Positions 18,837 to 26,212 of a DNA stretch of 64,000 nucleotides are shown here, in pieces. The number at the start of each line of letters is the position of its first letter. The first letter of the stretch is position 1. The translations under genes and the position numbers were made by a program. Source of the stretch: Nitrospira sp. (GTDB lineage: Bacteria; Nitrospirota; Nitrospiria; Nitrospirales; Nitrospiraceae); NCBI GenBank assembly GCA_037045225.1, contig JBAOHZ010000009.1:3143501-3207500 (forward strand). The letters are read 5' to 3'. A model generated the notes under the pieces. That model ran no database searches. It was given only the letters and a program-made list of their open reading frames with translations, and was not told where the DNA came from.

Positions 18837-18950
18837 ATGGATCAACAGAAGAAAGCTGAGTACGTGAAGCCGGCGCTTGTGAAACATGAGTTGTTGCGGG
18901 ACGTGACGGCCATTCAACTGTCTCGCGTAGTGGATCAAACACCTAGATAA
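18837..18950 (+). CDS. RiPP precursor-like peptide, 37 residues
   Basis: A short gene with AGGAGG nine bases before its ATG. It encodes a Lys-rich start, then YVKPALVKHELLRDVT, which matches the Y-x-x-P-x-L ... T leader pattern that B1/PqqD proteins recognise in lasso precursors. The remaining AIQLSRVVDQTPR would be the core. If the core begins at the Ala or the Ile after the Thr, an Asp falls at position 9 or 8, the usual isopeptide acceptor distance, but the N-terminal residue is not the usual Gly. It sits between the PqqD-like gene and the kinase, where precursors commonly lie. Confidence 0.6.
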   Translation: MDQQKKAEYVKPALVKHELLRDVTAIQLSRVVDQTPR

Positions 18951-19063
18951 CATACGAGGCGCTCCAGTGGAGCCATGGGACTGGTCGGTTGAGCAGACCG
19001 GCCAGCGCTTCCCATCCCTGCAATGCAGTGATGAGGACACGAGGTTAAAAAGGAGAAACGGGC

Positions 19064-19699
19064 ATGCTCCTGACGTCGACAACGAAGGAACTTCTGAAAC
19101 GGCGCGGGCTCTATCCGTTCCACGCAACGGTGTTGGAGCAAAAAGGCCAGAGCGTGCTGATTCTGGGATTCAGTGGGCGAGGGAAGACGACGGCCTTCTT
19201 ATCGCCGCTGCGGTCAGGATATCGGTACCTTTCCGACGACCACCCGTTCTTTCGAGTCCACGGGACATGTGTGGAGATCCTTCCGTGCCCGCTCAAGATC
19301 AATGTCACCGATCAGACCGTATCGTTTTTCCCCGAGCTACGAGATGCATCGCCTTCCGTTCTTCATGCAGGTGTTCCCAAACGATTCTTCTATGCCGAGG
19401 ACCTCTATCCGTGGCCGATAGGGCAGTCTTGCGAGTCATCCGTGATTCTCTTTCCCGAGGTGGTGAATTCTCCGCACAGTTGCTTGGAGCCCTTGTCGAA
19501 GAAGCTGGCCCTGGAAATGATTCTTCCACATTTGTTGTTGGTGTATGAGGCAGCGGTGGCGCGTCGGGAGTTCCAAACACTGGTTCGCCTGGTTGAGCAA
19601 ACCGATTGTTACCGGCTCCACTTTGGTCGGGATTTCATGGATTTGCCATGGCTGGTCACGCCTCTTTGGGAGGAACGGCACGCGAGGAGAGACCACTGA
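19064..19699 (+). CDS. HPr-kinase-like P-loop protein, RiPP-associated
   Basis: 211 residues with a Walker A loop GFSGRGKT at 35-42 and a YRYLSDD acidic motif at 53-59, the arrangement of HPr-kinase-like proteins found in lasso and related RiPP clusters; some such kinases phosphorylate the peptide. It lacks the N-terminal domain of true HprK, and no HPr gene is nearby. AGGAG lies eight bases before ATG 19064, so the short N-terminus looks genuine. The nucleotidyltransferase gene starts one base after its stop. Confidence 0.7.
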   Translation: MLLTSTTKELLKRRGLYPFHATVLEQKGQSVLILGFSGRGKTTAFLSPLRSGYRYLSDDHPFFRVHGTCVEILPCPLKINVTDQTVSFFPELRDASPSVLHAGVPKRFFYAEDLYPWPIGQSCESSVILFPEVVNSPHSCLEPLSKKLALEMILPHLLLVYEAAVARREFQTLVRLVEQTDCYRLHFGRDFMDLPWLVTPLWEERHARRDH

Positions 19700-19700
19700 C

Positions 19701-20996
19701 ATGGGACTGCAGCCAAGGTCTAGAGTTGCACAATGGAAACCTTCGCGCCTGCGAGGCATTTCGCGTAAGGGGATTGCGTCGGCGCCTGGATTGTCGCTGA
19801 TGCGTGCGGAAGGGCGCTTACTTGTGCTTTGTGCACGAACGACGGTGAACGAGTTTGTTCGCGTAGAAGTGGCAGATCTGGCCTGTGACGGGATTGATTG
19901 GGACCTGGTATGGCAACTGTCAAAAGCCCATGGCGTAGCGCCGCTGGTATACCGTAATCTGGTCACGATTTGTCCCGCAGCGGTGCCTTCGGCCATCCAC
20001 GAAGCTTTTCGACGGCACAATCAGACCACTGCTCTCCTCAATAGCTTGTTGGCCAAAGAACTTGTGTCCCTGCTCGACGCATTGGCAGCGAAGGGAGTAA
20101 CGGCGATTCCTTTCAAAGGCGTTACCTTGGCTCAGACGGCATACGGCGACCTGAGCCTTCGTGAATGTGCGGACATCGATCTGATCGTTGAGCAGGGAGC
20201 GATTCCCCAGGCCCGGAAAGTCTTGTGGTCGCAGGGATATCAACTCACGAGTCAGGATATGGGGAACGGGGAGGAATCAGGCGAGCCCTATCATTGTTTT
20301 CAGAAACGAAATGGCATTGTCGCGGTTGATCTTCAGTGGGTGATGACCAGCCGGCATTTCGGGTTTCGGCTTGATCGGGGTGCGTTGTGGCGTAGGCTGA
20401 AGCCGATCCAATTGCCGACAAAACCAGTGGGGGGGCTCTGTTCAGAGGACCTGTTGATTTTGCTCTGTGTGCATGGCTCAAAACATGCTTGGGAGCAGTT
20501 GAAATGGGTCTGCGACGTGGCGGAGCTGGTGCGTCGGCGCCCCGCCTTGGATTGGAGTCGGGTGTTGTTCCAGGCAGGCGAATGGGGGTGCCGTAGGATG
20601 GTGCTGCTTGGGCTGGCGATGGCGCACAGTTTGTTCGATACCGTGTTGCCCAGCATGGTGCTGCGTGAGATCGACGGGGATGCCGACATCTCTGTGCTGG
20701 CGCTGAAGATGCCGAGGCAGTTACTGAAGCAGCCTGATCAGGGCATTGATGAGGATTGTGCGCCCGCTTTGTATATGACACTCAAAGACTCCTGGGTTGA
20801 GCGGTGGAAGTTCGGGGTCACACTCTGCCGAGCGGAGGCAGAAGTGTTGACGCGCACGTTGCCCTGGTTCCGGTTTCAGCGCAGGCTCCGACTCCTGTCG
20901 GTCTGTCTAAGGCCCGTTCATCGGTTCCTTGCTAAGTCGATCCTTTCTGTTCGAATGCGTGAAACCGTGGTGCGGTGGTTGCAGAGCTCCGTGTGA
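19701..20996 (+). CDS. uncharacterised nucleotidyltransferase (NTP_transf_5 type), RiPP-associated
   Basis: 431 residues. The motif IPFKGVTLAQTAYGDLSLRECADIDLIV (KG at 139-140, DID at 158-160) is the nucleotidyltransferase site of a family repeatedly found beside lasso B1, B2 and HPr-kinase-like genes. Substrate unknown. The frame is open further upstream inside the kinase gene, but ATG 19701 directly follows the kinase stop and has GGAGAG before it. ATG 19800 (MRAEGRLLVLCART) matches the usual family start and is an alternative. The coding sequence is complete, unlike the B1 and B2 genes upstream. Confidence 0.75.
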   Translation: MGLQPRSRVAQWKPSRLRGISRKGIASAPGLSLMRAEGRLLVLCARTTVNEFVRVEVADLACDGIDWDLVWQLSKAHGVAPLVYRNLVTICPAAVPSAIHEAFRRHNQTTALLNSLLAKELVSLLDALAAKGVTAIPFKGVTLAQTAYGDLSLRECADIDLIVEQGAIPQARKVLWSQGYQLTSQDMGNGEESGEPYHCFQKRNGIVAVDLQWVMTSRHFGFRLDRGALWRRLKPIQLPTKPVGGLCSEDLLILLCVHGSKHAWEQLKWVCDVAELVRRRPALDWSRVLFQAGEWGCRRMVLLGLAMAHSLFDTVLPSMVLREIDGDADISVLALKMPRQLLKQPDQGIDEDCAPALYMTLKDSWVERWKFGVTLCRAEAEVLTRTLPWFRFQRRLRLLSVCLRPVHRFLAKSILSVRMRETVVRWLQSSV

Positions 20997-21063
20997 ACGC
21001 AGGTCGTTCCGTCTGAATCGATTCCCTTTCGTCAAGAACTAAATCGTCCTCCCGCCTAAGTGG

Positions 21064-21093
21064 TTGCCCCTGAAAAAAAATGCATGCTAGGAT
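21064..21093 (+). promoter_or_regulatory. candidate promoter of the redoxin operon
   Basis: TTGCCC, an 18-base A-rich spacer, then TAGGAT, about 90 bases upstream of the thioredoxin-like gene and separated from the RiPP island. Confidence 0.4.
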
Positions 21094-21110
21094 GCCTCCA
21101 TCAGAAGCAG

Positions 21111-21153
21111 TGACCGGTGACGACTGAAAGTCGGTCAGGGGGTGGTTAGCCCC
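21111..21153 (+). promoter_or_regulatory. structured leader with competing hairpins
   Basis: TGACCG (21111-21116) pairs with CGGTCA (21132-21137), while CGACT (21121-21125) pairs with AGTCG (21129-21133). A second hairpin GGGG...CCCC ends at 21153, just before the AAGGAGG ribosome site of the redoxin gene. The alternatives could form a switch, but it fits no riboswitch class I know. Confidence 0.3.
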
Positions 21154-21185
21154 ATGGTCCGGTCGGTTCCAGGAAGGAGGCTCTC

Positions 21186-21731
21186 ATGAAGCGCGTTCTC
21201 ATCGCGGCAGCGATCATATTGGCCCCGTTGTGGGCGGCTCATCTTGTTATCGCGGCCGGGTTTTTTAAAGTCGGCGAGGCGGCACCGACCTTTTCCTTGA
21301 CCACTGTCACAGGCGACGCGGTTTCGCTCGAGCAGTTGAAGGGGAAGGTGGTTGTTCTGGGGCTGTTTCATATCTGTGATCCCTGCATGACCCAAGGGAC
21401 CAATCTTCAAAAAGTACATGAGACGATGGCCGGAAAAAATGTGGCCGTCATCGGGGTTAATTCGTCAGGGGATTCTAAACGGGGAGTAGGTGAATTCTTG
21501 AGTGCCTTTCCCGTGAAGGTCACCTATCCCTATTTGCTCGATCCAAATAAGACCACCGATAAGCTGTATGGCGGCGGGAAGTTTATCCCCAACGTGTATG
21601 TCATCGATCAGCGTGGTGTGATCAGGTGGCAGCGGGTGGGGAATATGGAATTGGCAGGGGCCGAGATCATTATTCAGGAAGTGGAAAAACTGTTGGCATC
21701 TGCGCCCCCAGCCGGCGCAGGAGCCATGTAG
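21186..21731 (+). CDS. exported thioredoxin-fold (TlpA/redoxin-like) protein
   Basis: 181 residues with a signal peptide or anchor (residues 1-24) and a redoxin domain: GEAAPTFSLTTVTGD, then FHICDPC with Cys64 and Cys67 as the CxxC pair, and FIPNVYVIDQRG before the C-terminal helix. It probably acts in periplasmic thiol exchange, for example apocytochrome c or copper-site maturation. AAGGAGG precedes the ATG. First gene of a tight five-gene operon. Confidence 0.85.
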   Translation: MKRVLIAAAIILAPLWAAHLVIAAGFFKVGEAAPTFSLTTVTGDAVSLEQLKGKVVVLGLFHICDPCMTQGTNLQKVHETMAGKNVAVIGVNSSGDSKRGVGEFLSAFPVKVTYPYLLDPNKTTDKLYGGGKFIPNVYVIDQRGVIRWQRVGNMELAGAEIIIQEVEKLLASAPPAGAGAM

Positions 21732-21747
21732 CAGGGAAAGAGGAGTC

Positions 21748-21987
21748 ATGGACGAGTGGGAAGAGGGAAAACAGAAGTTGCTCCAGGTCGTACAGGGCAT
21801 TGATCAGGCCGTTCAGCTCGTGATTCCGACCAAGCCAACAAACAGCATGTTCCTTATTTCTCTCACGAAGGGTCCGAACCGGAAATTCATTACCCTTTCA
21901 GAGGACGATATTATCGATCTTCCAAGTGAGACCGGTATCTGTGCGAAGGTCACGAAGACTCTCCAGGATGCGGTTGCAGCATTGTAA
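21748..21987 (+). CDS. conserved-looking small protein, unknown
   Basis: 79 residues, acidic, soluble, no Cys motif beyond a single Cys near the end and no signal peptide. The segment FLISLTKGPNRKFITLSEDDIIDLP looks like a small beta domain. GGAAAGAGG lies before the ATG. Sixteen bases after the redoxin gene and 24 before the metallo-beta-lactamase-like gene. No family recognised. Confidence 0.65.
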   Translation: MDEWEEGKQKLLQVVQGIDQAVQLVIPTKPTNSMFLISLTKGPNRKFITLSEDDIIDLPSETGICAKVTKTLQDAVAAL

Positions 21988-22011
21988 TTCCATCCACGTG
22001 AGGCGACACTC

Positions 22012-22608
22012 GTGAAACAACTCCTTCCCGGCATTTGGCAATGGTCCTGGTTTTCAGAAGAGAAGCAGCTCGATTTTAACGGGCTGTTTCTCTCGGTCGG
22101 GGAACATCGAATCCTGGTTGATCCTCCGCCGATGACGGCCGAGGTCGGTACGTTTATTCGGCGCCAGGGGGGCCTCGATTACATCATCGTCACTAATCGA
22201 GACCATGTTCGCGAGGCGGCCTCGTACCAGACCGATTTTCGTTGCCAGTTGCAGGTGCCTGAGGCGGACGCTTCCCAAATGGATGTGAAGCCATCCAAGA
22301 CGTTTAAAGACGGTGAGCTGTTGCCCGGCGGTATTTGGGTGATTCACCTTGCGGATCAAAAATCTCCTGGGGAGTCGGCATTGTATATTCAGCAGGGGAA
22401 AGGTGTCTTGATCGTCGGCGATGCCTTGATCGGCAAGCCGGCGGGTAGCGTGAGTCTTCTAGCCCCGGAAAAATATGGCGATCTGACGAAGGCGAGGGCG
22501 GGGCTTCGGCGGTTGTTGAAATATCACTTCGACTCGATTCTTGTGGGCGATGGCACTAGCATCCTAGGTGGAGCCAAACAAGTTGTGGAGCAAGTGCTTC
22601 AGGCGTAG
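22012..22608 (+). CDS. metallo-beta-lactamase-fold protein with degenerate metal site
   Basis: 198 residues, GTG start. The fold is suggested by LLPGIWQWSWF, the strand pair ..RILVDPPPM and the C-terminal GVLIVGDALIG and LVGDG segments. Where true hydrolases have HxHxDH, this protein has TNRDHVREA, so two of the metal-binding His residues are missing. It may be a non-catalytic or altered member of the family. Six bases before the TPR gene. Confidence 0.65.
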   Translation: MKQLLPGIWQWSWFSEEKQLDFNGLFLSVGEHRILVDPPPMTAEVGTFIRRQGGLDYIIVTNRDHVREAASYQTDFRCQLQVPEADASQMDVKPSKTFKDGELLPGGIWVIHLADQKSPGESALYIQQGKGVLIVGDALIGKPAGSVSLLAPEKYGDLTKARAGLRRLLKYHFDSILVGDGTSILGGAKQVVEQVLQA

Positions 22609-22613
22609 GCAAG

Positions 22614-23438
22614 ATGGCGCTTCGAAACGGTCTTTCAGAGGAACTCAATCGCCAGGGCAACGAGCATTTTGCTCGAGGGCATTACACGGATGCGTATGCC
22701 TGTTATGCAAAGGCCTTGGAATGTGATCGGTTGACGGGTGATCATCGTGCCTTGAGCGCGACGCTGGGCAACCTGGGCAATATTTGTGCGGTCAGTGGTC
22801 GGCGAGAATCGGCGCAGAATTATTATCAGGAAGTGCTGGAATTGCAGAAGGTTCTGGGTGACGAGAAAGGCATTGGGACGACCCTGGCCAATCTGGGGAA
22901 TCTCCGCGCCGACGCCGGTGAATGGGATCGTGCCAGAGCCTATTATCTTGAGGCGCTCGACATCATGACTCGGGTGCATGATGAGCTTGGCAAGGCGGTG
23001 CTGTTTTCCGATCTCGGATTGGTGGCGCGTGAAATCGGCCAGTTTGACGAGGCGCTTCGGTATTATGAGCAGTCCCTGGTACTCATGCGCCGCCTCAATA
23101 ATCAAGGTGGCGTCGCCGATGCCTGGCGGATGATGGGGCGGACCTTTGCCGTCCAAAAGCGCTATGAGGACGCCATTGCTTGTTGCCATACCAGCCAATC
23201 GATTGCGGAGCGGAGCCGGGATGAATTGCGGATAGGCGGCGCTCGCTACGTCCTCGCTCAGTGTTACGAGGATCTAGGTCAGTTGCAGATGGCCATTCAG
23301 TTATTGGAGCAGGTCGTGCGTATGGACCGTAAATATGATCTTCCGAAGTTAGCTGAGAACGTGGCCCGCCTCGAACGACTGCGGGCTCGCCTTGATGCCG
23401 AACCCCCAACCCCCCAGCCTCGGGAATCACGCGCATGA
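22614..23438 (+). CDS. tetratricopeptide-repeat protein
   Basis: 274 residues made almost entirely of about six TPR units (ARGHYTDAYACYAKALE, GNLGNICAVSGRRESAQNYYQEVLE, ANLGNLRADAGEWDRARAYYLEALD and so on) of the Rapsn/LGN-like 40-residue type. No signal peptide, so a cytoplasmic protein-protein scaffold. It overlaps the next gene by four bases. Confidence 0.85.
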   Translation: MALRNGLSEELNRQGNEHFARGHYTDAYACYAKALECDRLTGDHRALSATLGNLGNICAVSGRRESAQNYYQEVLELQKVLGDEKGIGTTLANLGNLRADAGEWDRARAYYLEALDIMTRVHDELGKAVLFSDLGLVAREIGQFDEALRYYEQSLVLMRRLNNQGGVADAWRMMGRTFAVQKRYEDAIACCHTSQSIAERSRDELRIGGARYVLAQCYEDLGQLQMAIQLLEQVVRMDRKYDLPKLAENVARLERLRARLDAEPPTPQPRESRA

Positions 23439-23866
23439 CGACCGCTGCACTCCCATCATGGGAACAGGCCCGGGCACGACTGGTGAGCATGGTTCCTCAA
23501 TTTTATGAGCTGGAACCTGGTGGGCCCCTCGTCCTCGATCTGGGGGATGACGGGTGGTTGTTGGAAGTGCGGTCGGACGGGCAGCTCCTTTGTCAGCACG
23601 GCATTGCCATGGACGATGTGAAGACTCTGATGTGTGATGGCACAACCGAGGATCTCGGCACCGATGAAGTGGCAAAACAGGCGAAGTATTTTTTGGGTCC
23701 TGCGGTGTCCAAGAAACGGCCGGCTCTCCTCAAGGGAGGATTCGCGGAGCAGACCGATATGAATGATGAATATGTCGCCATCACGTTCTGTAAGGCAGTC
23801 GACTTTCAGCGAATCGATGAGGTGCTTGCCGCCGTGCGTTGGTGCCAAAACCTCTTCAAGGCCTAG
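23435..23866 (+). CDS. hypothetical protein, last gene of the redoxin operon
   Basis: 143 residues, no signal peptide or membrane helix. ATGA overlap with the TPR gene shows coupled translation. A hydrophobic beta core (PLVLDLGDDGWLLEV) and the C-terminal AVDFQRIDEVLAAVRWCQNLFKA helix are visible. I recognise no family. Confidence 0.7.
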   Translation: MTTAALPSWEQARARLVSMVPQFYELEPGGPLVLDLGDDGWLLEVRSDGQLLCQHGIAMDDVKTLMCDGTTEDLGTDEVAKQAKYFLGPAVSKKRPALLKGGFAEQTDMNDEYVAITFCKAVDFQRIDEVLAAVRWCQNLFKA

Positions 23867-24592
23867 GCGTAGTAGGAATCGATTGCGACAGGTGCCCTCC
23901 GGACGTGTCTTCCCCTCACCGATACTGAAACCTTCCGTCGTGTTCTCCCTGCCTATCGCTTGCTGCGTATAATCCTCACGGCGCTTGAGCGGAAGCTCTT
24001 TACTGCCACGGAGGCGTGCAGCTAGTGTCCTCCGAGGCTTGCCAAGACGCTTTAGTCGAGCCAGCGAGGCCTGGACATTCTGTTCTGAGATGTGGCGGAT
24101 GGAGTCGTTGCACAGCTTGATGCGGAGCAAGCCGGAGCATGGCTGGACTTTGGCGGATGGCCGTGAGCATTTGCCATGGCCGTTCTTGCTCGCTCCCGCA
24201 AACTAACGGCCACTGGCTGTGATCATGCGGTGGTACTCGAGGCGGCAAAAGAGTTCGCCACGACACACAGGGGCGGAGGTGTTGCTCTTCTCTTCCGCTC
24301 ACATTCAGCAATGAGGCGCTTCCGAGACAGGACGACGTGGTGTGGTGTTTCGATGCGCTTCATAGTCATTCCTTGGAGGAGACTCACGTGCTCTGTCGAA
24401 ACGTGTCATCCGCACTGCCTTTACGGCAGACGATTGATTGTTCGGGCTGTATTGCTTCACGATCTGGAAGGTCACTCTATACCAAAGAGCCGAGTCAGTG
24501 TGCGGTGAGTAGGGTGTTGTTTACGGAACAGGGAAATATCTACTCACGGCGGGAAGCAGCCGAGTGGTTTTGAGCCGCAGGGTCTGTGAATA
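23867..24592. other. 726-base region without a convincing gene
   Basis: No frame gives a protein with clear family features. Two frames overlap in phase: one open over 24176-24508 and another from about 24310 to 24573 that is Cys- and His-containing (VWCFDALHSHS, DCSGC). Coding character seems to switch frame near 24310, as in a decayed gene. No tRNA, repeat or terminator seen. Confidence 0.4.
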
Positions 24593-25018
24593 TCAGGTCG
24601 ATGAGGATGAAGACCGGGACTGAAGATCGGGATGAGGTGCTGTTGGAGAGGGCTCGTCTGACCGTAAGGATAACGCACAGCGGCCTCCGAAGATCATGAT
24701 GAGGAAGTTAAGGAGGCTACTGCCAAGTGTCAGCGCCAGGATAAGGGGGCGGGGGGAATCGTGACTCGCTTCCTGGACAATCGTGGCAAGGTCGAGTGCC
24801 AGGGCGATGGTGCTGTACATCACCGCTGCCATCACGATCCAGTGTTGACGGAGCACAAGAAGCCCCGCCACCAGGAGTGTCGGAACTCCGAACAGAAAGC
24901 CCAATAAGATGCCGTCCCGGATCGTGGCTAGTGAGGCGGCCGATCCTGCCTCAAGGAGAAGACCTTCCAGCACGACTAGAACGATGAGCAAAACAATGAC
25001 CGGGCGAGATGCTTTCAT
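24593..25018 (-). CDS. small integral membrane protein, unknown
   Basis: 141 residues with four hydrophobic helices (about 5-25, 35-56, 61-82, 93-112) and a Ser/Pro-rich cytoplasmic-type tail. No conserved motif recognised. It is isolated, with non-coding stretches of 726 and 234 bases either side; 25019-25252 shows nothing I can support. Confidence 0.65.
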   Translation of the reverse strand: MKASRPVIVLLIVLVVLEGLLLEAGSAASLATIRDGILLGFLFGVPTLLVAGLLVLRQHWIVMAAVMYSTIALALDLATIVQEASHDSPRPLILALTLGSSLLNFLIMIFGGRCALSLRSDEPSPTAPHPDLQSRSSSSST

Positions 25019-25252
25019 AGCGGCACTATAGCCGCCGCGCCAGCCTATCGCAAGTTACTCTGGCCTCGTGCCATTCTGACTTGTAGGTTCTTCACATGAG
25101 CGTGCTGTAACGGACTGCAAGCTTCTGCGAGGGCGGTCTTCTTTGAGCCGTCTTCCCTGTCCCCACCCTTCGAGGGGCAAGCCCAGGCCGGCGAGTGATT
25201 TACCACATGCAGGCTTTCGAGTCAGAATCCGCCTCTCACCGGGGAGGCGCAT

Positions 25253-26209
25253 GTGGCTCTACAAACATTCAGAAAAATCGTTGCGGACTGGGTGGTCGAA
25301 ACGAAACCAGGCCGATGCTTGCGAGCGTCCCATTCTCGCGCGGCAGTGCCAAGGTTAGGGCTGATGCTGTGCTCGGCTGTTGCGCTCCTGTCGGTCCCCA
25401 GCTTCTCCTCAGCTGCTCCCTCGTATATCGCTCCGGACACTGTTCTGAACCCTGGATTTATCGGTAAGGTCGTGGCCCAAGCGCCGGCGGATCACGCGCA
25501 GGTATTGGCAGCCGGGTTTGGGTTTCAGGCGGCTGGATCCTCTATGATTACGGTGCGGACCTACGATGCGCCGACAGGTGCCATCCTGTCGGAGGATTCG
25601 TTCGATGTGAGCGTCAAGGAAGAGGGCGCCGCTGAACATGATGAAAATAAAGGACGCATTTTTGCCGGAGGCATTGGTGCCGACGCGAAAGGGAAATCAG
25701 CCTTCATGCTGAGAGTGTATGACGCGGAGTCCGGGCGGTTTCTTTGGGAAGGGCAGCTAAATCTGCTCAAACAGGGAGAAGGTGGGAGGATGAGGGTCCG
25801 CGCCACTATCATTCCGAGCCATCCGTCGGTGGTTCAAGCATCGGCCTCCACGGCCAAGCCCGTGCAGACCTTCTTCTCCGTCCGAGCGGTGAATCCGATT
25901 ACGGGAGGACTGGTTTGGCAGGATCAGTTTGCGCCTGGGATGCGAAAGCGGGCACGAGTGGCTGGTGTGTCCTTCAACAGCCTGTCCATCAAACCGGTCA
26001 ATGACCCCATCGGACATATTTTTGATTTGGTTGTGCGGACGTACGATCGTACGTCAGGCACATTGCTGTGGGAGGATTCGTTCGAGCAACTCGATCGGAT
26101 TGAGGAGCCGGTTACCGAGCCGGAGACCCGTGCGTATCCTCAGGCTATTCCATCCTGGAACCCCGTCTCGATGCCTAGTCATTATACGTATCAGACGAAG
26201 ACGCGATAA
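25253..26209 (+). CDS. exported four-repeat (PQQ-blade-like) protein
   Basis: 318 residues with a signal sequence ending near Ala54 after an unusually long basic N-region. Four copies of a motif reading roughly V-R-x-Y-D-x-x-T/S-G-x-x-L-W-E-D-S-F lie at residues 99-117, 152-170, 208-226 and 259-277, spaced 51-56 residues. The motif is like the YDxxTGxxLW blade of PQQ-type beta-propellers, but four blades without further enzyme residues suggest a binding or structural protein. GTG start with GGAGG five bases upstream. It converges on the metallopeptidase gene with only three bases between stops. Confidence 0.7.
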   Translation: MALQTFRKIVADWVVETKPGRCLRASHSRAAVPRLGLMLCSAVALLSVPSFSSAAPSYIAPDTVLNPGFIGKVVAQAPADHAQVLAAGFGFQAAGSSMITVRTYDAPTGAILSEDSFDVSVKEEGAAEHDENKGRIFAGGIGADAKGKSAFMLRVYDAESGRFLWEGQLNLLKQGEGGRMRVRATIIPSHPSVVQASASTAKPVQTFFSVRAVNPITGGLVWQDQFAPGMRKRARVAGVSFNSLSIKPVNDPIGHIFDLVVRTYDRTSGTLLWEDSFEQLDRIEEPVTEPETRAYPQAIPSWNPVSMPSHYTYQTKTR

Positions 26210-26212
26210 CGC

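Noticed and set aside
19545..19700. 52-residue N-terminal extension of the nucleotidyltransferase inside the kinase gene
   Set aside because: It is the shadow of the kinase 3' end in another frame; a proper start follows the kinase stop.
22012..22608. Active metallo-beta-lactamase-type hydrolase
   Set aside because: The HxHxDH metal motif is replaced by TNRDHVRE, so catalytic zinc binding of the usual kind is unlikely.
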